Positions 22,780-33,380 of a stretch of 64,000 bases of DNA are shown here, one piece after another (positions within the stretch are counted from its first letter, which is position 1; each line of letters begins with the position of its first letter). The position numbers and the translations under genes are program-made. Location of the stretch: NCBI RefSeq assembly GCF_029227915.1, contig NC_079879.1, positions 27,968,501 through 28,032,500 on the forward strand. The letters run 5' to 3'. Below the pieces are notes generated by a model. That model searched no databases and had not been told where the DNA came from. It was given only the letters and a program-made list of their open reading frames with translations. Source of the stretch: Hydractinia symbiolongicarpus. Taxonomy: Eukaryota; Cnidaria; Hydrozoa; Anthoathecata; Hydractiniidae.

Positions 22780-25761
22780 ATGCAACCTAGTAGTATGAGA
22801 AAAATATTGCTAAATACATGTTGGTACGAATATGTGACGCAACCGTTGTAACTCAAACGGACTGATACCGGTAGAAAGCCAATGAAATGTAGTTTTTGAA
22901 ACTGTCTCTGTTTCTTGAGCGCTCGCTAACGGCTAGAATAGGTCCCACAGTAAAAAATGACTTACTTATCTACATTTTTAAATAAAGCGCTACCACTGCG
23001 CCCAATTTAATCGCTGAGTTCCAGCAATCATGTCAAATTAAGAAAAATGTTGTTTCTTGGAGTCCAGTTCTCTCATTTATGGCATTTATAAGGTCAAAGT
23101 CTAAAATCAGTTCAATTAAGTCCCACAGTCAATCGTTTCACAGTTAAAAGCTATGCAACCTAGTAATATCAGAAAAGTATCGCTAAATAACATGTTGGTA
23201 TAAACATGTGACTCAACAGTTGTAACTCAATTGGACTGGTACCATTACAAGCTAAATGAATTGCAGTTTTTGAAACTGTCTCTGCTACTTGAGCGCGCGC
23301 TAACGGCTAGGATTGGTCTCACAGTAAAAAATGACTTATTTATCTACATTCTTAAGCAAAGCGCTACCACAGCGCCCGGTGTAATCGCTGAGTTCAAACA
23401 ATCAAGTCAAATTAAGAAGAATGTTATTTCTTGGAGTCCAGTTGTCTCATTTATGGCATTTATAAGGTCAAAGTCTAAAATCAGTTCAATTAAGTCCCAC
23501 AGTCAATCGTTTCACTGTTGAAAGCGATGCAACCTAGTAGTATGAGAAAAATATTGCTAAATACATGTTGGTACGAATATGTGACGCAACCGTTGTAACT
23601 CAAACGGACTGATACCGGTAGAAAGCCAATGAAATGTAGTTTTTGAAACTGTCTCTGTTTCTTGAGCGCTCGCTAACGGCTAGAATAGGTCCCACAGTAA
23701 AAAATTACTTACTTATCTACATTTTTAAATAAAGCGCTACCACTGCGCCCAATTTAATCGCTGAGTTCCAGCAATCATGTCAAATTAAGAAAAATGTTGT
23801 TTCTTGGAGTCCAGTTCTCTCATTTATGGCATTTATAAGGTCAAAGTCTAAAATCAGTTCAATTAAGTCCCACAGTCAATCGTTTCACAGTTAAAAGCGA
23901 CACAACCTTGTAATATCAGAAAATTATTACTAAATACATGTTGGTACGAATATGTGACGCAACCGTTGTAACTCAAACGGACAGATAGCGTTAGAGAGTC
24001 CATGAAATGTAGTTCTTGAAACTATCTCTATTTCTTCAGCGTGCTAACGGCTAGTATTGGTCCCACAGTATAGAATCACTTATTTATCTAAGTTTTAAAA
24101 TGAAGCGTTACCACAGCGCGCAGTGTAATCGCTGAGCTCCAGCAATCGGGTCAAATTAAGAAGAATGTTATTTCTTGGAGTCCAAGTGTCTCATTTATCA
24201 AATTTATAAGGTCAAAGTCTAAAATCAGTTCAATTAAGTCCCACAGTCAATCGTTTCACTGTTGAAAGCGATGCAACCTAGTAGTATGAGAAAAATATTG
24301 CTAAATACATGTTGGTACGAATATGTGACGCAACCGTTGTAACTCAAACGGACTGATACCGGTAGAAAGCCAATGAAATGTAGTTTTTGAAACTGTCTCT
24401 GTTTCTTGAGCGCTCGCTAACGGCTAGAATTGGTCCCACAGTAAAAAATGACTTACTTATCTACATTTTTAAATAAAGCGCTACCACTGCGCCCAATTTA
24501 ATCGCTGAGTTCCAGCAATCATGTCAAACTAAGAAAAATGTTGTTTCTTGGAGTCCAGTTCTCTCATTTATGGCATTTATAAGGTTAAAATCTAAAATCA
24601 GTTCAATTAAGTCCCACAGTCAATCGTTTCACAGTTAAAAGCTATGCAACCTAGTAATATCAGAAAAGTATCGCTAAATAACATGTTGGTATAAACTTGT
24701 GACGCAACAGTTGTAACTCAAATGGACTGGTACCATTACAAACTAAATGAATTGCAGTTTTTGAAACTGTCTCTGCTTCTTGAGCGCGCGCTAACGGCTA
24801 GGATTGGTGCCACAGTAAAAAAAGACATATTTATCTACATTCTTAAGCAAAGCGCTACCACAGCGCCCAGTGTAATCGCTGAGTTCAAACAATCAAGTCA
24901 AATTAAGAAGAATGTTATTTCTTGGAGTCCAATTTTTTCAATTATCACATTTATAAGGTCAAAGTCTAAAATCAGTTCAATTAAGGCCCAAAGTCAATCG
25001 ATTCAATGATAAAAGCGATGCAACCTAGTAATATCAGAAACATATCGCTCAATACATGTTGGTAGGAATATGTGACGCAACCGTTGTAACTCAAATGGAC
25101 TGATACTGTTAGAGAGTCCATGAAATGTAGTTCTTGAAACTATCTCTATTTCTTCAGCGCGCTAACGGCTAGTATTGGTCCCACAGTAAAGAATGACTTA
25201 TTTATCTAAATTCTTGAATGAAGCGTTACCACAGCGCGCAGTGTAATTGCTGAGTTCCAGCAATCGGGTCAAATTAAGAATAATGTTATTTCTTGGAGTC
25301 CAAGTGTCTCATTTTTCACATTTATAAGGTCAAAGTCTAAAATCAGTTCAATTAAGGCCCAAAGTCAATCGATTCACAGTTAAAAGCGATGCAACCTAGC
25401 AATATCAGAAAAGTATCGCAAAAAACATGTTGGTATCAACTTGTGACGCAACCGTTGTAACTCAAATGGACTGGTACTATTGCAAACTAAATGAAAAGCA
25501 GTTTTGGAAACTGTCTCTGCTTCTTGAGCGCGAGCTAAAGGCTAGGATTGGTCCCACAGTAAAAAATGACTTATTTATCTACATTCTTAAGCGAAGCGCT
25601 ACCACAGCGCCCAATTTAATCGCTGAATTCAAACAATCAAGTCAAATTAAGAAGAATGTTATTTCTTGGAGTCCAGTTGTCTCATTTTTCACATTTATAA
25701 GGTCAAAGTCTAAAATCAGTTCAATTAAGTCCCACAGTCAATCGTTTCACTGTTGAAAGCG
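22780..25761 (+). repeat. P-Q-P-X-P-Q-R-S block, distant copy of 3.1-5.7 kb
   Basis: Units at 22780 (P), 23153 (Q), 23527 (P), 23900 (X), 24271 (P), 24644 (Q), 25018 (R) and 25389 (S). Seven successive landmarks (23153 to 25389) sit exactly 20,042 bp after 3111 to 5347, so no net indel separates the copies. A one-base difference in the A-run near 25425 (six A instead of seven) removes the first start codon from the S frame, leaving 25427-25756 (109 codons). Confidence 0.92.
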
Positions 25762-26464
25762 ATGAAACCTAGTAGTATCAGAAAAATATTGCTAAATACA
25801 TGTTGTTACGAATATGTGACGCGACCGTTGAAACTCAAATGGACTGATACTGTTAGAGAGTCCATGAAATGTAGTTTTTGAAACTGTCTCTGCTTCTTGA
25901 GCGCGCGCTAACGGCTAGAATAGGTCCCACAGAGAAAAATGACTTACTTATCTACATTTTTAAATAAAGCGCTACCACAGCGCCCAATTTAATCGCTGAG
26001 TTCCAGCAATCATGTCAAATTAAGCAGAATGTTATTTCTTGGAGTCCAGTTGTCTCATTTTTCACATTTATAAGGTCAAAGTCTAAAATCAGTTCAATTA
26101 AGTCCCACAGTCAATCGTTTCACAGTTAAAAGCGATGCAACCTAGTATTATCAGAAAAGTATCGCTAAATAACATGTTGGTATAAACTTGTGACGCAACA
26201 GTTGTAACTCAAATGGACTGGCACCATTACAAACTAAATAAAATGCAGTTTTTGAAACTGTCTCTGCTTCTTGAGCGCGCGCTAACGGCTAGTATTGGTC
26301 CCACAGTAAAGAATGACTTATTTATCTAAATTTTTGAATGAAGCGTTACCACAGGGCGCAGCGTAATTGCTGAGTTCCAGCAATCGTGTCAAATTAAAAA
26401 TAATGTTATTTCTTGGAGTCCAAGTGTCTCATTTTTCACATTTATAAGGTCAAAGTCTAAAATC
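25762..26464 (+). repeat. U and T units between two higher-order blocks
   Basis: Units at 25762 (U) and 26135 (T). The order S-U-T here, rather than S-T-U-T, suggests loss of one T unit relative to the 7-unit repeat. No gene or foreign sequence is present. Confidence 0.82.
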
Positions 26465-28335
26465 AGTTCAATTAAGTCCCACAGTCAATCGTTTCACTGT
26501 TGAAAGCGATGAAACCTAGTAGTATCAGAAAAATATTGCTAAATACATGTTGTTACGAATATGTGACGCGACCGTTGAAACTCAAATGGACTGATACTGT
26601 TAGAGAGTCCATGAAATGTAGTTTTTGAAACTGTCTCTGTTTCTTGAGCGCGCGCTAACGGCTAGAATAGGTCCCACAGAAAAAAATGACTTACTTATCT
26701 ACATTTTTAAATAAAGCGCTACCACAGCGCCCAATTTAATCGCTGAGTTCCAGCAATCATGTCAAATTAAGAAAAATGTTGTTTCTTGGAGTCCAGTTCT
26801 CTCATTTATGGCATTTATAAGGTCAAAGTCTAAAATCAGTTCAATTAAGTCCCACAGTTAATCGTTTTACAGTTAAAAGCGATGCAACCTAGTAATATCA
26901 GAAAAGTATCGCTAAATAACATGTTGGTATAAACTTGTGACGCAACAGTTGTAACTCAAATGGACTGGCACCATTACAAACTAAATAAAATGCAGTTTTT
27001 GAAACTGTCTCTGCTTTTCGAGCACGCGCTAACGGCTAGTATTGGTCCCACAGTAAAGAATGACTTATTTATCTAAATTTTTGAATGACGCGTGACCACA
27101 GCGCGCAGTGTAATTGCTGAGTTCCAGCAATCGTGTCAAATTAAGAATAATGTTATTTCTTGGAGTCAAAGTGTCTCATTTTTCACATTTATAAGGTCAA
27201 AGTCTAAAATCAGTTTAATTAAGGCCCACAGTCAATCGTTTCACTGTTAAAAGCGATGCAACCTAGTAATATCAGAAAAGTATCGCTAAAAAACATATTG
27301 GTATCAACTTGTGGCGCAAGCGTTGTAACTCAAATGGACTAGTACCATTACAAACTAATTGAAATGAAGTTTTTGAAAATGTCTCTGTTTCTGAAACGCG
27401 CGCTAACGGCTAGTATTGGTCCCACAGTAAAGAATGACTTATTTATCTAAATTTTTGAATAAAGCGTTACCACAGCGCGCAGTGTAATTGCTGAGTTCCA
27501 GCAATCGTGTCAAATTAAAAATAATGTTATTTCTTGGAGTCCAAGTGTCTCATTTTTCACATTTATAAGGTCAAAGTCTAAAATCAGTTCAATTAAGTCC
27601 CACAGTCAATCGTTTCACTGTTGAAAGCGATGAAACCTAGTAGTATCAGAAAATTATTGCTAAATACATGTTGTTACGAATATGTGACGCGACCGTTGAA
27701 ACTCAAATGGACTGATACTGTTAGAGAGTCCATGAAATGTAGTTTTTGAAACTGTCTCTGTTTCTTGAGCGCGCGCTAACGGCTAGAATAGGTCCCACAG
27801 AAAAAAATGACTTACTTATCTACATTTTTAAATAAAGCGCTACCACAGCGCCCAATTTAATCGCTGAGTTCCAGCAATCATGTCAAATTAAGAAAAATGT
27901 TGTTTCTTGGAGTCCAGTTCTCTCATTTATGGCATTTATAAGGTCAAAGTCTAAAATCAGTTTAATTAAGTCCCACAGTTAATCGTTTCACTGTTAAAAG
28001 CGATGCAACCTGGTAATATCAGAAAAGTATCGCTAAATAACATGTTGGTATAAACTTGTGACGCAACAGTTGTAACTCAAATGGACTGGCACCATTACAA
28101 ACTAAATAAAATGCAGCTTTTGAAACTGTCTCTGCTTCTCGAGCGCGCGCTAACGGCTAGTATTGGTCCCACAGTAAAGAATGACTTATTTATCTAAATT
28201 TTTGAATGACGCGTGACCACAGCGCGCAGTGTAATTGCTGAGTTCCAGCAATCGTGTCAAATTAAGAATAATGTTATTTCTTGGAGTCAAAGTGTCTCAT
28301 TTTTCACATTTATAAGGTCAAAGTCTAAAATCAGT
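26465..28335 (+). repeat. 5-unit higher-order repeat U-T'-V-U-T', copy 1 (1868 bp)
   Basis: Units at 26509 (U), 26882 (T'), 27256 (V), 27630 (U) and 28003 (T'). All five landmarks recur exactly 1868 bp later. Private variants shared by both copies include AGCACGCGC, CAGAAAATTATTGC, AACCTGGTAATATC and GCAGCTTTTG. I found no differences in the stretches I compared, so this is among the youngest duplications here. Confidence 0.93.
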
Positions 28336-30203
28336 TCAATTAAGTCCCACAGTCAATCGTTTCACTGTTGAAAGCGATGAAACCTAGTAGTATCAGAAAA
28401 ATATTGCTAAATACATGTTGTTACGAATATGTGACGCGACCGTTGAAACTCAAATGGACTGATACTGTTAGAGAGTCCATGAAATGTAGTTTTTGAAACT
28501 GTCTCTGTTTCTTGAGCGCGCGCTAACGGCTAGAATAGGTCCCACAGAAAAAAATGACTTACTTATCTACATTTTTAAATAAAGCGCTACCACAGCGCCC
28601 AATTTAATCGCTGAGTTCCAGCAATCATGTCAAATTAAGAAAAATGTTGTTTCTTGGAGTCCAGTTCTCTCATTTATGGCATTTATAAGGTCAAAGTCTA
28701 AAATCAGTTCAATTAAGTCCCACAGTTAATCGTTTTACAGTTAAAAGCGATGCAACCTAGTAATATCAGAAAAGTATCGCTAAATAACATGTTGGTATAA
28801 ACTTGTGACGCAACAGTTGTAACTCAAATGGACTGGCACCATTACAAACTAAATAAAATGCAGTTTTTGAAACTGTCTCTGCTTTTCGAGCACGCGCTAA
28901 CGGCTAGTATTGGTCCCACAGTAAAGAATGACTTATTTATCTAAATTTTTGAATGACGCGTGACCACAGCGCGCAGTGTAATTGCTGAGTTCCAGCAATC
29001 GTGTCAAATTAAGAATAATGTTATTTCTTGGAGTCAAAGTGTCTCATTTTTCACATTTATAAGGTCAAAGTCTAAAATCAGTTTAATTAAGGCCCACAGT
29101 CAATCGTTTCACTGTTAAAAGCGATGCAACCTAGTAATATCAGAAAAGTATCGCTAAAAAACATATTGGTATCAACTTGTGGCGCAAGCGTTGTAACTCA
29201 AATGGACTAGTACCATTACAAACTAATTGAAATGAAGTTTTTGAAAATGTCTCTGTTTCTGAAACGCGCGCTAACGGCTAGTATTGGTCCCACAGTAAAG
29301 AATGACTTATTTATCTAAATTTTTGAATAAAGCGTTACCACAGCGCGCAGTGTAATTGCTGAGTTCCAGCAATCGTGTCAAATTAAAAATAATGTTATTT
29401 CTTGGAGTCCAAGTGTCTCATTTTTCACATTTATAAGGTCAAAGTCTAAAATCAGTTCAATTAAGTCCCACAGTCAATCGTTTCACTGTTGAAAGCGATG
29501 AAACCTAGTAGTATCAGAAAATTATTGCTAAATACATGTTGTTACGAATATGTGACGCGACCGTTGAAACTCAAATGGACTGATACTGTTAGAGAGTCCA
29601 TGAAATGTAGTTTTTGAAACTGTCTCTGTTTCTTGAGCGCGCGCTAACGGCTAGAATAGGTCCCACAGAAAAAAATGACTTACTTATCTACATTTTTAAA
29701 TAAAGCGCTACCACAGCGCCCAATTTAATCGCTGAGTTCCAGCAATCATGTCAAATTAAGAAAAATGTTGTTTCTTGGAGTCCAGTTCTCTCATTTATGG
29801 CATTTATAAGGTCAAAGTCTAAAATCAGTTTAATTAAGTCCCACAGTTAATCGTTTCACTGTTAAAAGCGATGCAACCTGGTAATATCAGAAAAGTATCG
29901 CTAAATAACATGTTGGTATAAACTTGTGACGCAACAGTTGTAACTCAAATGGACTGGCACCATTACAAACTAAATAAAATGCAGCTTTTGAAACTGTCTC
30001 TGCTTCTCGAGCGCGCGCTAACGGCTAGTATTGGTCCCACAGTAAAGAATGACTTATTTATCTAAATTTTTGAATGACGCGTGACCACAGCGCGCAGTGT
30101 AATTGCTGAGTTCCAGCAATCGTGTCAAATTAAGAATAATGTTATTTCTTGGAGTCAAAGTGTCTCATTTTTCACATTTATAAGGTCAAAGTCTAAAATC
30201 AGT
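28336..30203 (+). repeat. 5-unit higher-order repeat U-T'-V-U-T', copy 2 (1868 bp)
   Basis: Units at 28377, 28750, 29124, 29498 and 29871, same order and spacing as copy 1. The copies part at 28336 versus 30203: after the same AAAATCAGTT, copy 1 runs into CAATTAAGTCCC and copy 2 into TAATTAAGGCCC. That fixes the junction to within a few bases. Confidence 0.93.
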
Positions 30204-33200
30204 TTAATTAAGGCCCACAGTCAATCGATTCACTGTTAAAAGCGATGCAACCTAGTAATATCAGAAAAGTATCGCTAAGAAACATATTGGTATCAACTTG
30301 TAGCGCAACCGTTGTAACTCAAATGGACTAGTACCATTACAAACTAATTGAAATGCAGTTTTTGAAAATGTCTCTGTTTCTGAAACGCGCGCAAACGCCT
30401 AGGATAGTTCCCACAGAAAAAATTGACTTACTTATTTGCATTTTTAAATAAAACGCTACGACAACGCCCAATTTAATCGCTGAGTTCCAGCAATCATGTC
30501 AAATTAAGAAAAATGTTGTTTTTTGGAGTCCAGTTCTCTCATTTATGGCATTTATAAGGTCAAAGTCTGAAATCAGTTCAATTAAGTCCCACAGTCAACC
30601 GTTTCACTGTTAAAAGCGATGCAACCTAGTAATATCAGAAAAGTATCGCTAAATAACATGTTGGTGTAAACTTGTGACGCAACAGTTGTAACTCAAATGG
30701 ACTGGTACCATTACAAACTAAATGAAATGCAGTTTTTGAAACTGTCTCTGTTTCTTGAGCGCGCGCTAACGGCTAGAATAGATCCCACAGTAAAAATTGA
30801 CTTACTTATCTACAGTTTTAAATAAAGCGCTACCACAGCGCCCAATTTAATCGCTGAGTTCCAGCAATCATGTCAAATTAAGAAAAATGTTGTTTCTTGG
30901 AGTCCAGTTCTCTCATTTATGGCATTTATAAGGTCAAAGTCAAAAATCAGTTCAATTAAGTCCCACAGTCAATCGTTTCACAGTTAAAAGCGATGCAACC
31001 TAGTAATATCAGAAAAGTATCGCTAAATAACATGTTGGTATAAACTTGTGACGCAACAGTTGTAACTCAAATGGACTGGTACCATTACAAACTAAAGGAA
31101 AAGCAGTTTTTGAAACTGTCTCTGCTTCTTGAGCGCGCGCTAACGGCTAGGATTGGTCCCACAGTAAAAAATGACTTACTTATCTACATTCTTAAGCAAA
31201 GCGCTACCACAGCGCCCAGTGTAATCGCTGAGTTCAAACAATCAAGTCAAATTAAGAAGAATGTTATTTCTTGGAGTCCAATTTTTTCATTTATCACATT
31301 TATAATGTCAAAGTCTAAAATCAGTTCAATTAAGTCCAACAGTCAATCGTTTCACAGTTAAAAGCGACGCAACCTAGTAATATCAGAAAAATATTGCTAA
31401 ATACATGTTGGTACGAATATGTCACGCAACCGTTGTAACTCAAACGGACTGATACTGTTAGAGAGTCCATGAAATGTAGTTCTTGAAACTATCTCTATTT
31501 CTTTAGCGCGCTAACGGCTAGTATTGGTCCCACAGTAAAGAATGACTTATTTATCTAAATTTTTGAATGAAGCGTTACCACAGCGCGCAGTGTAATTGCT
31601 GAGTTCCAGCAATCGGGTCAAATTAAGAATAATGTTATTTCTTGGAGTCAAAGTGTCTCATTTTTCACATTTATAAGGTCAAAGTCTAAAATCAGTTCAA
31701 TTAAGGCCCACAGTCAATCGTTTCACTGTTAAAAGCGATGCAACCTATCAATATCAGAAATGTATCGCAAAAAAACATGTTGGTATCAACTTGTGACGCA
31801 ATCGTTGTAACTCAAATGGACTGGTACCATTGCAAACTAAATGAAAAGCAGTTTTGGAAACTGTCTCTGCTTCTTGAGCGCGAGCTAACGGCTAGGATTG
31901 GTCCCACAGTAAAAAATGACTTATTTATCTACATTCTTAAGCAAAGCGCTACCACAGCGCCCAATTTAACCGCTGAGTTCAAACAATCAAGTCAAATTAA
32001 GATGAATGTTATTTCTTGGAGTCCAGTTGTCTCATTTATGGCATTTATAAGGTCAAAGTCTGAAATCAGTTCAATTAAGTCCCACAGTCAACCGTTTCAC
32101 AGTTAAAAGCGACGCAACCTAGTAATATCGGAAAAATATTGCTAAGTACATGTTGGTACGAATATGTGACGCAACCGTTGTAACTCAAAAGGACTGATAC
32201 CATTACAAACTAAATAAAATGCAGTTTTTGAAACTGTCTCTGCTTCTTGCGCGCGCTAACGGCTAGTATTGGTCCCACAGTAAAGAATGACTTATTTATC
32301 TAAATTTTTGAATGAAGCGTTACCACAGCGCGCAGTGTAATTGCTGAGTTCCAGCAATCATGTCAAATTAAGAAAAATGTTGTTTCTTGGAGTCCAAGTG
32401 TCTCATTTTTCACATTTATAAGGTCAAAGTCTAAAATCAGTTCAATTAAGTCCCACAGTCAATCGTTTCACAGTTAAAAGCGACGCAACCTAGTAGTATC
32501 AGAAAAATATTGCTAAATACATGGTGTTACGAATATGTACCGCGACCGTTGAAACTCAAATGAACTGATACTGTTAGAGAGTCCATGAAATGTAGTTTTT
32601 GAAACTGTCTCTGTTTCTTGAGCGCGCGCTAACGGCTAGAATAGGTCCCACAGTAAAAAATGACTTACTTATCTACATTTTTAAATAAAGCGCTACCACA
32701 GCGTCCAATTTAATCGCTGAGTTCCAGCAATCATGTCAAATTAAGAAAAATGTTGTTTCTTGGAGTCCAGTTCTCTCATTTATGGCATTTATAAGGTCAA
32801 AGTCTAAAATCAGTTCAATTAAGTCCCACAGTCAATCGTTTCACAGTTAAACGCGATGCAACCTAGTAATATCAGAAAAGTATCGCTAAATAACATGTTG
32901 GTATCAACTTGTGACGCAACCGTTGTAACTCAAATGGACTGGTACCATTACAATCTAATTGAAATGCAGTTTTTGAAAATGTCTCTGTTTCTGAAACGCG
33001 CGCTAACGCCTAGGATAGGTCCCACAGTAAAGATTGACTCACTTATCTGCATTTTTAAATAAAACGCTACCACAGCGCCCAATTTAATCGCTGAGTTCAA
33101 ACAATCTAGTCAAATTAAGAAAAATGTTATTTCTTGGAGTCCAGTTGCTCATTTATGGCATTTTTAAAGTCAAAGTCAGAAATCAGTTCAATTAAGTCCC

Positions 33201-33380
33201 ACAGTCAACCGTTTCACAGTTAAAAGCGACGCAACCTAGTAATATCGGAAAAATATTGCTAAGTACATGTTTGTACGAATATGTGACGCAACCGTTGTAA
33301 CTCAAAAGGACTGATACCGGTAGAAAGCAAATGAAATGTAGTTTGTGAAACTGTCTCTGTTTCTTGAGCGAGTGCTAACG
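30204..33380 (+). repeat. Mixed domain A units leading to the A/B boundary
   Basis: Units at 30245 (V), 30619, 30993 (Q), 31367 (R-like), 31738 (S), 32112 (hybrid), 32483 (U), 32856 and 33229. They follow no repeated block that I can see and each differs more from its nearest relative than units further left do. The 33229 unit begins as domain A (CCGGTAGAAAGC) and ends as domain B (CAGCAACCAGTTTAATCG), so the boundary runs through it. Confidence 0.82.
32450..32822 (+). repeat. Representative satellite unit, 373 bp
   Basis: One unit, phased to begin at the decamer GTCCCACAGT. Order of landmarks: first decamer (32450-32459); GTTTCACAGTTAAAAGCG core; a GTTACGAATATGTGACG segment; the inverted repeat AGTTT-TTG-AAACT; a GCGCGCGC alternating tract followed by TAACGGCTAG; second decamer (32645-32654); a T/A-rich stretch with AATAAA; the GCGCT-ACCAC-AGCGT arm pair (imperfect here, perfect in most units); GAGTTCCAGCAATC; TTTCTTGGAGTCC; CATTTATAAGGTCAAAG; then the next unit at 32823. 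In my consensus the 195-bp first part is more GC-rich (about 40%) than the 178-bp second part (about 33%). Confidence 0.9.

Noticed and set aside
26465-30203. Assembly error as the source of the perfect duplications
   Set aside because: It cannot be excluded from sequence alone, but other duplications here (6-unit and 12-unit) carry scattered private differences in each copy, as real duplications do. It is kept as a caution rather than a finding.
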